This document shows positions 1 to 11,989 of a DNA stretch of 64,000 bases, one piece after another. Source of the DNA: Cycas panzhihuaensis (taxonomy: Eukaryota > Cycadophyta). Every line of letters begins with the position of its first letter. Position 1 is the first letter of the stretch. The notes beneath the pieces are model-generated. The model did not search any database. It worked only from the letters and a program-made list of their open reading frames with translations, and was not told where the DNA came from. The stretch spans positions 233,561,741 through 233,625,740 of the forward strand of contig CM041465.1 of assembly GCA_023213395.1 (NCBI GenBank). The letters run 5' to 3'. A program made the translations under genes and the position numbers.

Positions 1-1420
1 GATGTTTGACAAGTATCAAACATCAAAACTATGCCCTTTGCATGTGGGACAAGTCCCCTTGGGCTCTCTTTATAAGCAAAAGTACATGAAGGTACATTGA
101 CCCATAAGTTATAACATTATGTCACTAGAAAGAATGTGAGTGTGTACTTTATCACATTAGGTGAGAAGTCACCCTTACATAAAGTTATATAAAGTACATC
201 AATTTTACAATATAAAGTACAATACTTAATGTGTAAACATAAACGTCTTAACAAAAGTTGCATTGAATTTTATTCATTTGTCTATAAATAATAATATAGA
301 TCAAAATATTGATTCAACTGCTACTTCTAAAGAAGTTTGGGATATCATTTTATCACTATATGAAAGACAAGATGATGTTCATATTGTAATGTTAAGAGCC
401 AAATTGTTTAGCTTACAATTTGTAGAGCCCATGGCGACATATTTATCCTTTGTAAAAGCAATCAATAATGAATTGACCACACTTGGAAAACTAGCATCAA
501 ATGAAGACCTTATTACAATTACTCTTCATGCTCTTCCACATCAGATGATTATGATATCCTTTTATCAGTAACAGGTGACAACAGACCAATCATTATTTCA
601 ATCATGTTTCGAGGACAAAACATTTCAAGGAGGGGTTCTTGTTACAAACCACCTTAAATGAAGTAATCAACCAATCATTATCAAAAGGTCTTGTTGAATG
701 GTTGCAACTATTCATGAAAGAGCCCTATTGTGTGCATATAAATATGTCTCAATTGTAACATTCATCACTTATTTTATCAAACAAATTATTTGGTCTAGTG
801 CAATCATTTAAATCAGTCATCCTCTCAAGTTACAAAAAGGTCCATAACAAAGTGAAGGAGGACCTTGGAGGTTTGAATGTTGGACAAGTATCAAACATCC
901 AAGCTATGCCCTTTGCATGTGGGACAAGTGCCCCTTGGGCTCTCTTTGTGAGCAAAAGTACATGAAGGTACATCAACCCTTAAGTTATAACATTATGTCA
1001 CTAGAAAGAATGTGGGTGTGTACTTTATCACATTAGGTGATAAGACACCCTTACATAAAGTTATATAAAGTACATCAATTTTACAATATAAAGTACAGTA
1101 CTTAATGTGTAAACATAAAGGTCTTAACAAAAGTTGCATTGAATTTTATTCATTTGTCTATAAATAATTATGTAGATCAAAATATTGATTCAATTGCTAC
1201 TTCTAAAAAAGCTCGGGATATCATTTTATCATTATATGAAAGACGAGATGATGTTCATATTGTAATGTTAAAAGCCAAATTGTTTAGCTTACAATTTGTA
1301 GAGCCCATGGCAGCATATGTATCCTTTGTAAAAGCAATCAACAATCAATTGACCACACCTGGCAAGCCAACATCAAATTAAGACCTTGTTACAACTACTC
1401 TTCATGCTCTTCCAAAGGAC
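1..1420. repeat. Tandem duplication of a copia gag-containing segment (about 876-bp period)
   Basis: Bases 1-545 and about 877-1420 are near-identical direct copies: both contain the same leader with the words 'atgccctttgcatgtggga' and 'aaagttatataaagtacatc', followed by the same gag reading frame. The spacer at 571-876 is not duplicated. The copies differ by scattered substitutions, so the duplication is not recent. The leader resembles LTR or 5' leader sequence, but no second boundary could be placed because the first copy runs off the window edge. Confidence 0.85.
242..571 (+). pseudogene. Ty1/copia gag fragment, copy 1
   Basis: About 100 residues of a UBN2/copia-type gag: the pattern 'W..I..LYE....V....L...LFSLQF', then 'SFVKAINNEL' and 'ITLHALP' is typical of the central gag region of Ty1/copia elements. 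It lacks the N-terminal start, the zinc knuckle and all of pol. The frame breaks after the ALP motif, where copy 2 continues differently. No enzymatic function; dead fragment. Confidence 0.7.
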
Positions 1421-1872
1421 TACAACGGCTTCATCTTCGACATTTCCTGGAATGGCACATTGCCAAGCTTGACTTTTAATGAGGTGGAGAGATTTTTGTT
1501 GCAAAAAGAGGAGATTTGCTAAAATGAAGTAGGATCATCAAGCACTTTCACTATAAAGCACAACGGTAAATAGCCCATGGCTTCCAAGTAAAATTTTCAA
1601 AAGAAATTTAGCAACTTGAATGTTAATGGTGGAAAAGCAAAATTAGTCACTTGTTATTATTGTGGCAAAGTCAGCCACATTCAATTGGAATGTAGGAAGA
1701 AACAAAATGGCATGCATTAGCAACAATAACAACAACTACCCCCACCTAGACCAAATTGACGGGGCTATCGAGGAGGCCATCATAACAACCAACATTGGGC
1801 ATATCATGGTGGTAATCAAGGCCACACTGCACAACATAATCAAATGATAAACTATTTTGTGCATATGGTGGT
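1118..1872 (+). pseudogene. Ty1/copia gag fragment, copy 2, with CCHC zinc knuckle
   Basis: Second copy of the same gag. It stays recognisable further: after 'TTLHALPKDYNGF' comes a segment ending in 'LLQKEE', then several stops, then a perfect CX2CX4HX4C zinc knuckle at 1652-1693 (CYYCGKVSHIQLEC), which binds RNA in retroelement gag proteins. A Gln/Asn/Gly-rich tail follows. The sequence ends where the left LTR of the gypsy element begins at 1873, so that element probably inserted into this gag. In-frame stops at about 1380, 1518 and 1572 show it is not functional. Confidence 0.7.
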
Positions 1873-2336
1873 TGAAGCGACCAACTTCCTTTATCATTTG
1901 TTGACTTCCAAAATTGTCCATGAAAAGTTTGCTGAAAAGTTACTTTTGGTAACAAGAGTACAAAAAATAGTAATTACATCAGTCAAAATGGACAATGGAT
2001 GCAATCTGTAGGGCTAGCCAATACTGCTCAGAATATGCTTGTTTCACCTAATATCATGCTTCAGATGGCCAACCCTCTTCGAGGTGAGGTTACCTCTAGA
2101 AATTGCAACCCAATGGGTGAGTTAATTGCAGCCCTAAAAGTCAAGTTTATGCTAAGAGAACAAAACCACATGATGAGTTGGAATGGGGACTCTAACCCCT
2201 ATATATAGAGACATTTAATCTTCTAAAGGAAGTCGGCCATAAATGAGACAGTTCATTGAGATTGAAACTAGTATGAGGTTGGCTAGAAGACAGGCTATGA
2301 CTGGTCAAAGTAGGAGAGAAATTTGGGAATGTAATA
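1873..2336 (-). repeat. gypsy-A 3' LTR (complete, left)
   Basis: The first 199 bases (1873-2071) align with 6960-7158. On the minus strand the LTR starts just after a purine run and ends in CA at 1873-1874 read on that strand. A TATA-like word (ctatatatag, 2200-2208) lies in the position expected for the U3 promoter. Length about 464 bp. The inner boundary at 2336 is inferred from the purine tract and is good to a few bases. Confidence 0.75.
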
Positions 2337-2337
2337 A

Positions 2338-2350
2338 GTCCCTCCCCTCT
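2338..2350 (-). other. gypsy-A polypurine tract
   Basis: On the minus strand this reads agaggggagggac, directly before the 3' LTR and after the end of the chromodomain frame. This is the expected site and composition of the plus-strand primer of an LTR retrotransposon. Confidence 0.65.
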
Positions 2351-2394
2351 AAAATATGGTTTGACCTCAAAGCATGGGTAGTTTTGGATGTTTT

Positions 2395-2980
2395 TGCATC
2401 CAATTCTTCTAATTCCCACATAGCATCGTCTAAATCTAAAGTCTTCCACTTAATGAGGTATACATTGACCTTCCTCGATCGTAATTCTTTTGTTCTTATT
2501 TGTAAAATCCCCTGTGGTTCAAAAGTAATCTTCCCTTCATCTAACTCAAGGACTATTGTTTGAGGGGTTACCTTTTACCCTACCTTCTTCTTGAGGCAAG
2601 ATACGTGAAAAACATTGTGGATCTTGCTTCCTGGTGGTAATGCTAGTTGGTAAGCTACTTTCCCAATTTTCCCAGTAATTTGATAAGGTCCGAAGAATCG
2701 TGGTGCTACTTTTTTGTCTATTTGTTTGTTTCATTGATGATTGCTTGTAAGGTTGGAGTCTTAGAAAGACCCAGTCTCCAACTATGAAACTCCTTTCAGA
2801 TCTTTTGGTATCAACTTGTTGTTTCATTCTGTTCCGTGTTGTATTTAAATTGTCTTTCAAAATCCTCATTGTTTGCTCCATCTGTTCTTGTTGTTCACAC
2901 ACTACTTGTACCTGTGATACTTTCGTCCATGAGAGTATAGATGGTGGCTCATACCCATATAACGTCTGGAAAGGTGTCAT
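2395..2980 (-). pseudogene. gypsy-A integrase C-terminus and chromodomain
   Basis: Read on the minus strand, 'TPFQTLYGYEPP' (2980 downward) is the conserved end of the integrase core, followed by the 'GDWVFLRLQPY' motif of the integrase C-terminal domain near 2770-2735. After a frameshift a chromodomain is visible from about 2557 to 2395 (pattern E-x-I-L-x-x-R-x-x-x-L-R, 'VYLIKWK', 'AMWELEE'). In chromoviruses this domain reads histone marks and steers integration into heterochromatin. The frame is broken at least twice. Confidence 0.8.
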
Positions 2981-3034
2981 TTTCGTTGTTGTGTGGTAAG
3001 TGGTATTGCACCACCATTCAGCTAAATGGAGCCA

Positions 3035-3811
3035 TCAATGCCATTGAGTTTGCTTATCAGAAGAAAAGTTCCTTAAATATCCTTCTAGGCACTTGTTGAT
3101 TGCTTCTGTCTGTCCATTTGATTGCGGGTGATAGGCTGTACTTATATTTAATTTTGTTCCCACTAATTTGAACAGATCTTGCCAAAAATGGCTTGTGAAC
3201 TTTGGATCTTGATCACTAACAATAATTTTGGGAAGCACATGCAAACGATGTATCTCCTTCATGTATATCTTTGCTATTTAACTTGCTTTTTCCATTGCTT
3301 GTGTGCCTCTGAAATGCGCATATTTGGTTATTCTATCTACAACTACAAAGATGGCATCTTTCTTTTCAGATCGTGGGACTCCTATGATAAAGTCCATTGG
3401 GATTTCTTTCCACTTTTGATGTGGAATAGGTAATGGTTGTAGTAATCCTGGACTCTTTACGTATTCATTCTTGTTTCGTTGGCACGAATTGCATTCAGAT
3501 ACATAGTTAAGGATGTTCGCTTTTATTCCCTTCCAATAAAAAGAATTTTGTATCTTTCAGTATGTTTTATCTATTCATGTATGTCCTGCTGTCGGCACTG
3601 AGTGAGTTTCTTCTAATATGGCCTTCTTTACTTTAGAAATCGTCGAGATAAATATCTTCCCCTTTCTCAGAATTAATTCTCCTTCTAATTCAAACTTGGA
3701 AGGTTTTTGGCCCTTAATTCCTTCTAATATCTTTTGTGAAAGTGGATCGCTCTTATATTCCTTGATCAACTCTTGAGTCCAGATGGGTGTGGCTATGGAT
3801 ATTGCTTTCAA
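3035..3811 (-). pseudogene. gypsy-A integrase (zinc-binding and core)
   Basis: The right part (3811-3575) covers the region between RNase H and integrase, with the start of an H2C2-type zinc-binding region ('EETHSVPTAGHT'). The left part (3262-3035) holds the catalytic core with 'IIVSDQDPKFTSHFW' (second Asp of the DDE triad) and 'STAYHPQSNGQTEAINKCLE' (catalytic Glu). The first Asp region at 3300-3550 is frameshifted. Family role: insertion of cDNA into the host chromosome. Not functional here. Confidence 0.8.
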
Positions 3812-4127
3812 CGAAACTTCTTCATTGTTGTCCCCAGGTAGTTTTGAGAGAGCATCTGCAATGGCATTTTCTTTACCCTTCTTATATACTATACTGAAAT
3901 CAAATGTTTGAAGCTTGTTGACCCATTTATGTTGTTCATTTGATAGTGTCTTCTGGTTTAAGAAATATTTGAGATTGCCGTGATCTGTTCAAACTATAAA
4001 CTTATTCCTTAATAAGTATTGTCGCCATTGGTGTATGGCATGCATGATTGCCAACATTTCTTTGTTGTAAATAGGTTTGAGCTTCTCCCTGTTATTTAAT
4101 TTCCTACTTTTATAAGCAATAGGTCAT

Positions 4128-4947
4128 TCATTTTGAATTAGTATTGCCCCTATTCAAAATCCTGAAGCGTTGCATTCTAAAATGAACAGTTGTGAAAAAT
4201 TTGGTGTTGCTAAAATTGGAGCTGTGACCATTACTTTCTTGAGTTCTTCGAAAGCATTTTTCGCTCATGGATTTTATACAAAAGCGTCTTTTTTTGTAAG
4301 GTCTATTAATGGGGATGCAATGTGAGCATATCCCTTTATAAATTTTTGAAGAAATCCTGTTTTTTCCAGGAAACTCCTTACTCCTATCATATTTTTTAGT
4401 ATTGGCCAATTAATGATGACCTGAATCTTTTTCGGATCTATTTTTATCCTTTTCTTAGTGATAACATGGCCTAAATATTCCAGCTCTTCTTTTCTGAATG
4501 TGCATTTCCTTTGATTTGCATAGAATTGATTGGACTGCAGGATTTGTAGTACTGCTTTGATATGGTCTAGATGTTTTTCCATGTTTTATTATAGATCAAA
4601 ATGCCATTGAAGAAGACTAGCACAAATTTTTGCAAAAGTGGTTTGAGAATTGAATTCATAGTGCTCTGAAAAGTTGTTGGGGCATTCGTCAACCTAAACA
4701 GCATGACTTTAAACTCAAATAGTCCCTCATGCGTATGAAAAGATGTTTTGTATATATCTTTCTCTCTGATATGAATCTGATAATACCCTAATCGTAACTT
4801 GATTTTTGAGAAATACTGTGCTCCATATATTTTGTCTAATAAATCATCTATCTGTGGGATAGGATAACAATTCTTTACCATTAATTTGTTCAACTCTCGA
4901 TAGTCTACACACATCCTATATGATCCATCTTTTTTTGGATTGACCAC
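4128..4947 (-). pseudogene. gypsy-A reverse transcriptase, catalytic motif lost
   Basis: Reads from 'NPKKDGSYRMCVDYRELNK' (4947) through 'LRLGYYQIHI', 'LFRLTNAPTTFQ' and 'FVLVFFNGILIYN'. The YxDD box of reverse transcriptase is replaced by FFNG, so catalysis would be lost. An overlapping second frame (4582-4274) continues with 'YANQRKCTFRKEELEYLGH' and 'VRSFLEKTGF', the RT connection region. RNase H remnants (3811-4128) are visible only in pieces. Confidence 0.85.
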
Positions 4948-5340
4948 AATTGGTGATGCAAATGGGCTTGAACTAGTTGCGATGTATCCTTGACTTAATA
5001 ATTATCTTGTGATATTTTCAATTTCTCTTTTTAGATGATAGGGGTGCCTATATGGTCAGATATTTACTGGAGCTACTCTGGGTATTAGCTCAATGGAATG
5101 CTAATAATCTCGTTGTGGGGGAAGCCCCTGGGGTTCTTCAAATACTGCTCTATGCTCATTTATGATCTTTTGTACCTCCGTTGGTACATCTTCTATCGCT
5201 ATCTTATAATAAGTCAAAATGTATGCCGATGGATTCTTCTTCAATATTTTTTCCATGCGATGCGAAGATACCAGTTGTACTGGAGGTGTGGGCGGTGCCT
5301 GTAATCTATATTTGCGTCCTTTCTGACAGAAACACATGAA

Positions 5341-5823
5341 TTAGGTCATATAGTTGGTAACTATATTACCCAAGGTCTGTAACCATTGAATTCCCAAGAT
5401 TGCGTCTACTCCTCCTATAGGCATTGCAAACATACATGTACTTACTGAATAGTTTCCAATTTGGAGATTCACCTTCTGACAATAGCCTCCACAGGGAGTG
5501 GTTTTCCTGTTTGCTATGGATACTTGAAAAGTATTCAAAGATTGTATTTTTAATCCTAACTTCTTTGCTAAGACCCTGTTGATAAAGTTGTACGTGTTGC
5601 CACTATCTACAAGTATGGCAACTGGAGCTCCTTTGATCATCCCTTGGAACCTAAGGGTTTGGGGTGTAACACTTTGTCCCATTATGGCTTGTAATGATAT
5701 TTGAACATTCTCAATATCGACTTCTAAAAGTTCATCTACGTCTGCTTCCTCTTCTTGGGCCTGATTTACTTCCTCCTGCTCTTCGTTTGGTATTTCTGCT
5801 TCGTCATTATTGATCATGAACAC
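5341..5823 (-). pseudogene. gypsy-A aspartic protease (RVP_2 type)
   Basis: A 160-codon frame holding 'GAPVAILVDSGNTYNFINR', an intact D-S-G active site, and 'DAILGIQWLQTLG', the second conserved motif of retropepsins. An acidic Glu-rich linker precedes it, as usual between gag and protease. The enzyme cleaves the Gag-Pol polyprotein. This is the best preserved piece of the element. A spacer at 5337-5101 links it to RT. Confidence 0.85.
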
Positions 5824-5832
5824 CTTCTTTGC

Positions 5833-6530
5833 GAGACATTGGTGTTCTTTATTCCACTTTTCTCCACATTTAAAACAGGTCCCCTTTTTGAGATGTTCAA
5901 CTTTGCTTGTTTCGTTTCTGTCTTTTATTACTACTAGTGGGTTTACTTTTGTGCCTGATCTAGTCTAATTTGGATTGGATTCCTATTGCTAGTATGATTC
6001 GGTTTTGCGCAAGTAGATAGACCTATGCTCTTTGAATTTTGCTCCTATGTTCTTCATATACTGGATTGCCTCATGAATATTTGAGGGGTTCATATTCTTA
6101 ATGCGAAATCTGATTGTTCCCTTTAATCCACTGATTGATGTCTTCAGAATGTATTCTGTTGGTATTCGTTCTAGTATTAGACATTGGAGCATCTGGAATT
6201 GCTCGGTGTATTCTTAAACTATTATGTTTTGTTGTAATCTTGTTAACTGAGCGAAATAGTCAGTGTTCCATGAATCTTCATATTGTTTTATTAATCCTGC
6301 TTTCAGATAGTCCCCTGATTCTGGATGGCCTAAATTGTTCTTTTGCCACCAATAAAACCACTCTAATACCCTTCCATACAAATGTAGAGATGTTATTGAT
6401 ATCTTTTCCTTATCTGATAGTTCATATACTTGGAAGTATGTTTCCTTTTGCAGTAACCAACTTCGGATGTTCCTCGATCTTTCTGGATCAAATTTTTCTA
6501 GTGTAAATTTGGTTCCCCTAAGACTCTAAT
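5833..6530 (-). pseudogene. gypsy-A gag with zinc finger
   Basis: Minus-strand reading gives 'KFTLEKFDPERSRNIRSW' near 6515, then 'SITSLHLYGRVLEWF', typical retrotransposon gag core; after a frameshift it continues at 6192-5989 ('LERIPTEYILKTSISGLK'). A chromovirus-type zinc finger CFKCGEKWNKEHQC lies near 5878-5833, just before the protease. Several stops and shifts; dead. Confidence 0.75.
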
Positions 6531-6945
6531 CTGATTCAAAACTCCTCTAATTCTGCTGTTCATAGGTAAAACCCCTAAATCTTCTTAAGTTCTTTTATTG
6601 TTCGTTCCCCTGGCTATCTTGATCTAGGGATTCTTTGTTGAATTCTTCCATGTCTTGATGTTTCTCTGCTGATGACTCTCCTTCTTGTAGATCTAGCGTC
6701 TTATTTAAAGTTTCGAACGAAACCTGGATGCTTTTCATTGAAGTGATAAGTTCCGATGGTAAGTGAGATCATACTTCTTCTATCATGCTTCCTTCTACTT
6801 TTGTTATTGTTGTTTGCCAGTTCACCATCTTGTTTGAGACGAGGCTTTTCCCTAACCTTAGTTCCGTCCCTAGCAGAAGGGGGGGGGGCAGGAATTTGGT
6901 CAAATTTTTTTTCAATTTATCTTCGGATTCCTGCTTCAAAACGAA

Positions 6946-6957
6946 GCTTTGATAGCA
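6946..6957 (-). other. gypsy-A primer-binding site (initiator tRNA-Met type, mutated)
   Basis: On the minus strand tgctatcaaagc, against the usual tggtatcagagc. It lies 2 bases inside the 5' LTR. Two to three substitutions fit the general decay of the element. Confidence 0.6.
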
Positions 6958-6959
6958 CT

Positions 6960-7158
6960 TGAAGTGACTAACTTCCTCTATCACTCGCTGACTTCCAAAA
7001 TCGTCTATGAAAAATCCGCTGAAAAGTTAATAATGGTAACAAAAGTACAAAAAATAGTAATTACACTAGTCAAAATGGATAAGGGATGTAATTCACAAGG
7101 CTAGCTAATATTGCTTGGAATACACTTGTTTCACCCAATACCGTGCTTGAGATGGCCA
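6960..7158 (-). repeat. gypsy-A 5' LTR (right), truncated
   Basis: Aligns with 1873-2071 of the left LTR (shared words 'acttccaaaat', 'gtacaaaaaatagtaattaca', 'gagatggcca'). Similarity stops at 7158, so the U3 part and TATA region are missing. Confidence 0.75.
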
Positions 7159-9456
7159 TGTGGCTGTAATATCGTGTTTGGTGGTAGCCTTTAGTTAGGT
7201 ATTTGGTGTTGCAATGTGGTTGCATGACATGCTTTTGTCTATCGTGCCTTGCTTATTGCCTTTCTAGAGTTAATGGTTCAAATCATCAGACGTCTTTGCA
7301 TATGTCATCCCGAAGGTTGCTTATGTAAGGCATCTTTGGCCTTAACATTGCCCCTAATTTGTAGCCTTTCAAATTCCTCCATATATTGGCTTGGAAACAA
7401 TGAGCTAATTGTACGTGGTATCAATCATGCCACTTGTCTTCTATTTGTTCCTTTAAGGCATCGAAGGGGTCATTGAAGTATGTAGCTATCTAATGTTCTT
7501 GTTTCCCAAAAGGTATAATGGTCTTTTAATGTATTCTATGGCAAGGCCTAATCAAGCCTTGATATCTATGATATTGAGGATTTTGAACGTATTATTAAGT
7601 TTTGCTATCCATTCATCAACGTCTATCTCAACATGTAGGGACCACTTGTGACGAACCCAAAACTAAAATGGAAAGAAAATATTTGAATTACAATAGAAAA
7701 TTATAAAAAGAATATTCTTGGCCCTAAGGTTGCGTAAAAGAATAAATTTTAAATCGAAATAAACTCATGATGATAAAGCCTAATGGAAAAGTCTTTATAT
7801 ATTGGCTTGCTTATATTATTTTAATCTTATTTAATACCATTTGAAGTCAGTGTTTTCTTAGATTGCAAAAATGCAATAAATGCCTTGCAAATCCAAAAAG
7901 AAATTTTGAACTTTGTTAATAGGGTCAATCTAATATTTGGAGATGTGTATACATTGGTGGATAGGAACAAAATAGATTCTGTCTCGTGGTGGATGATTAA
8001 TTGTGCAAGGGTTGAGATGATGCAATTGCTCATTTGCATTGGTGGCAAGATTCTCTTTAGTAGGGAGGAATTGATGCATACATGACTTTGTTGCCTCTAT
8101 AAAGAGAAGCATGTTTAGATCAAGTAAGACTAAGGATTGGTGTTTATACATTCCAACCTTCATCTTCTCTCTTGCGGGAAAGGGGATTGCACAAAGGAGG
8201 GGACTTCATAGTTTTGGGATGTTGATCTCAAAAGCACAAACTTGAAATCTAGTCATTTTTGTGTTTTTGATTCTTTTCACTTGCCATACATCACGCTTTC
8301 TGGGAGAAGGATCTTTAATAGATATTGCATTATTCCATCAAAATCATTATCTTGAAGATCTTAATGATTTTTTTGATAAATAATTATATATTTTAAGTAC
8401 ATTATAACTTTGTAATCGAATTTTGATGTCATTGTGTAATAGCAATGTCCCAATTATGTAAATGCATGTCTAATTTTTGTTTCAATTTTGTATTTTTTAT
8501 TTTTAAATGCATAGGTTAATATCTTAATATGTTTTCTTTTTTATGTGCACGCTCGTGCGCCCACCCACCCACCCACATTTGATGTTTCCACTTCTTTGGG
8601 AATTTTTGGAAATTGGCTTTTTAGCATTTCCTTGTTTCCATTTCCACATTTTTATTTTTCTTGATCCTTCCCCAATCTTTTAGTTTCCAGGCTCTTATGC
8701 ATCCCCTTTAACGTTTTTCTCATCTCATCCATGTTTCTCCTTTGCTCTTCTAGGGTTTTGGTTGTTTTCTCTTGCCAAGTCTTAGTAGCCTATAAATATT
8801 ATTGACTTTGAAACACTACAACATACTTGACATTTGTAACCTACAAAATCAAGGCCACTAAACAACAATATGTTAGTGTTAGCTCATTTGCATACAAGTG
8901 TATGCAATTTTATTTTGAGAAACATGATGGTTTGTTTAATTAAGTGATTCTTGACATTGCAAGACAACTTACCGTTATTACTTGACCCATGGTTTACACA
9001 CATATTGCCCTTTGTTTTGCAAGTTGGAATGCTTGGTCCTCTTCCACATTAGATTCCATCCTATGCAATATCCTTGTACTACAAGGTAGCACCCTATGAG
9101 GCTAATGTGGAAGAGATGCCAATGACACTTTTATACATTTAGGCTAGTTTACCAACTAAGATGCCACACGTTGTCCCTTTGTAAAATCACCCTTGGTGGA
9201 TTGTATGCTAGCAAACAACCCTTGCTCATACAAGCATACATAAACATTGTTATAGCACATGCCTTGCCTAGCCTACTATCAAGACAATCAATGACGTAGA
9301 TATAAACATCTAAGATACAAATTGAAGTTCTCTACATTATGACATAAACAATAAATTAACAAGGCAAGAGGTGTAAGCTACTTGACCATGAAGATGGAGA
9401 TATTAGTTATATGGTATGGACACCACCATAGGGAATTTTCATATACATAGCTCCGA
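7159..9456. other. Unannotated gene-poor stretch
   Basis: No protein family was recognised in any frame. A weak minus-strand gag-like reading (VDEWIAKLNNTFKILN) is visible near 7625-7560 but is too short and broken to annotate. Small curiosities are a (CCCA) run at about 8558-8574 and a 14-bp inverted repeat pair (ctcttccacattag near 9037, ctaatgtggaagag near 9100). Confidence 0.4.
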
Positions 9457-9751
9457 GCTTTGATACCAAATGAAGGATTTATGGGAGTCAGAGGGAGCGG
9501 CAAATGCAACAAAGGGCAAAACAAATATCCAACATGATGGCGGTGTTGATAAACACCAGGGTCTTCAGACACCTTGAATTTATAGATGGGAGTTGAGTGG
9601 TAGCCCAATGTCTACTGTCGACTGGTGTTTAGAAACACTATTATAATATCCACTCGAATATTGATGAGGTCAGCTAAGTCAGCTGCACCAAACCTTATGT
9701 TGTTATAGCTAACTTGTGTTGATATGAGCCATAATGGGCATTATCCAACAA
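9457..9751 (-). mobile_element. Possible LTR plus primer-binding site remnant
   Basis: Minus strand at 9468-9457 reads tggtatcaaagc, one mismatch from the initiator tRNA-Met PBS. Directly to its right is a roughly 280-bp segment beginning tgaagg and ending tccaaca, with a minus-strand TATA-like word (ctataaattc) near 9590-9581. Together this looks like a 5' LTR of a minus-strand element whose internal part is lost or unrecognisable. No partner LTR was found, so this stays tentative. Confidence 0.35.
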
Positions 9752-10639
9752 TTGCTAGGATTAATTACCACCCTTTTGTGTTAGTATTCTACCCCATGCA
9801 ATGTCCCAGTCCACTAGGTAGCATCCCCATTCTTGCTTATGTGAAAGTGTTGTGAAGACCTCCTTTCTGGACACTCCATTTTATCCATTGGTCTTCCCTA
9901 GGTTTGATCCTTTTATCATGCCAACTCAAACCATTTATGGTGCCAATGCCTTTCTCTGATGGACCCCATTAGGCAAGGTGCAAAGCTCATGGATGCTAGG
10001 AGTGAGGATTAAGTCAAATGCTTAACCTTGTGAATAATCAATTACCTCTTAGTAGGGTATGGTACATAGTCCCATCCCTATATCACCTTTTATTGAATCT
10101 AGTGCATAAGATCTCCATTATAGTTGAGGGCTTTATAATCTTAAAGTGAAATGTCCTCACTCTTTGGTCACTAATCCATATGAGAGTATGATGCTCAATG
10201 GCACAAATGTGATCTTGTCTATGATTCACTCCACATAATTTTACTCTTCATATCCATGCCTAATATCAAATGGCACATACATGGTGCAAATAAATAAATA
10301 AATAACATGGCACAAGTAGGTCCATTTCATATATTTCATCTCTATATCTTATGCAACAATATTCAGATTTCATTCACATATAAAAATAAACCTTCCAATA
10401 ACATTTGCATGCATTATAACCATGGAAATGAATGGGCATGTGTTCTACTATTAAATTTGATACTTGATATGCATAAATTAAAAAGGAGGACAGCAATACA
10501 ATTAGGCTATAAATATGAAAAATTTTCCATTAAATTTAGAATTTAGTGTGAATAAATTAAAGGAGAGGACATCAATATAGGTCTGCAATAAATCTAACAG
10601 TTAAGTAGAAAAAATCATAGATGAATAGCGCATAAACAA

Positions 10640-11150
10640 TCTCAGGTTTTAGTTTTCTAGTAGGAGAGAAACCACAGTTTTATGCAATTAATTATGATAG
10701 AAATATTCAATTACAAAACTCAGCCATAGGCATGGTGAATTCCAACCATATGCGTAATGATTTCTTAGCCATCAATGCATATTTATATCAGCCATAAGGC
10801 ACCATAAGATCTAGCCATTCATTCTATCATACACAGTAATTTCCAGCCATTAATTTACTGTTATATGCTCACTTGTATGATAGATATTTTCAGCCTTAAG
10901 ATTAGTTAAGATTCAGTCATAAACCTTTTATCACTACCATCATAATTTCTAGCCAGATGCATATTCATTTCCATCCATATGCACGATCATATTTAAGCCA
11001 TAAATTCATGCTTATTGTGGCCATCATGCATACAGACATTTTAGCCGTTAATGTCATCATTTTTCAATGATAGAGGCTTGTCATCATGCATAGTAATTTC
11101 CAATTGTAGGTATAATAATTTTCAGCCATCAATCACTATCAAAAGGCATC
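10640..11150. repeat. Degenerate minisatellite-like tract
   Basis: Loose repetition of units of about 30-45 bp built on words such as 'atcatgcatagtaatttcc', 'agccatcaat', 'agccataa'. Units differ strongly from each other, so this is an old array. It has no coding content. Confidence 0.5.
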
Positions 11151-11606
11151 CAAACTCCTCTTTTTATGCACGATACTTATGCATGTAATAGACTCAAATA
11201 TACAACCTAAGCACATAGCCTATATGGCTTGCATACACCTAAGTTGTATGACTTCCATGATGATAGTGCTTATGGCCTGCATGGGCAGCTATATGGTCTT
11301 ACTAACTGGCCATACAACTTGCCCACAGGTAGCCATATGTCCTACACATAATGGTGATTGTATATCTCTAAAACTAAGCTATATAGTTGAGGATAAATTC
11401 AAAAAAATAAAAGAGGAAGAAAGGAGACGAAGAGAGAGATATGGGTTTGCCATTGATACTCAATCAAAGTGGCACTTGTTGTGCTTGAGAATGTTGTCCT
11501 TCTTCCTATACACTTACCTTTGCATGGAGTGTTTGCTTCGTTTCCATGGATGACTGATGCCCTCTCTAGGGTTTGTCCTTGCTTTTAAGTGCCCCCTTAC
11601 TCTTGC

Positions 11607-11936
11607 CTTTTCAAGCTTCTCACAAGTAGTTGTGAAAGAAGTATGCTAAGCCTCTTCTCAACTCAATGTATGCTTATATACAAAATAATCTCTCAACAGC
11701 CCACCTCTTAAAAAGAGTGTGTAAGAAGATTCTCACTTGATATCCATGCTATACCCACTTGAAGGCTTTGTCTTTTCAAGCTTCCCACAAGTAGTTGTGA
11801 AAGAAGTGTGCTAAGCCTCTTCTTAACTCAATGTATGCTTATATACAAAATAATCTCTCAACAGCCCGCATCTTAGAAAGAGTGTGTTAGAAGATTCTCA
11901 CTTGATGTCCATGCTGTGCCCACTTGAGGGTTTTGG
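11607..11936. repeat. 165-bp tandem duplication
   Basis: Two adjacent copies (11607-11771 and 11772-11936) share 'caagtagttgtgaaagaag', 'ctcaatgtatgcttatatac' and 'aagattctcacttgat' at a constant offset of 165. About a dozen differences between copies. No coding content recognised. Confidence 0.85.
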
Positions 11937-11989
11937 GGCTTTAGAATCCTTATTTCTAAGCATTTTGCAAGCCAATTTCTATCCTGTAA

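Larger units (their letters stand above)
1873..7158 (-). mobile_element. Decayed Ty3/gypsy chromovirus (gypsy-A), minus strand
   Basis: A minus-strand LTR retrotransposon with order gag, protease, RT, RNase H, integrase, chromodomain read from right to left. A complete 3' LTR lies at the left and a truncated 5' LTR at the right, with a primer-binding site and a purine tract inside them. Order and C-terminal chromodomain place it among chromoviruses; which clade (Tekay, Reina, CRM, Galadriel) cannot be settled by eye. Every domain carries stops or frameshifts and the RT catalytic motif is destroyed, so it is inactive. The right LTR loses similarity after 7158, suggesting later deletion or rearrangement. 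Confidence 0.88.

Noticed and set aside
11179-11553. 124-codon plus-strand ORF
   Set aside because: Lies in degenerate repeats, no domain and odd Met/Cys-rich composition; likely chance.
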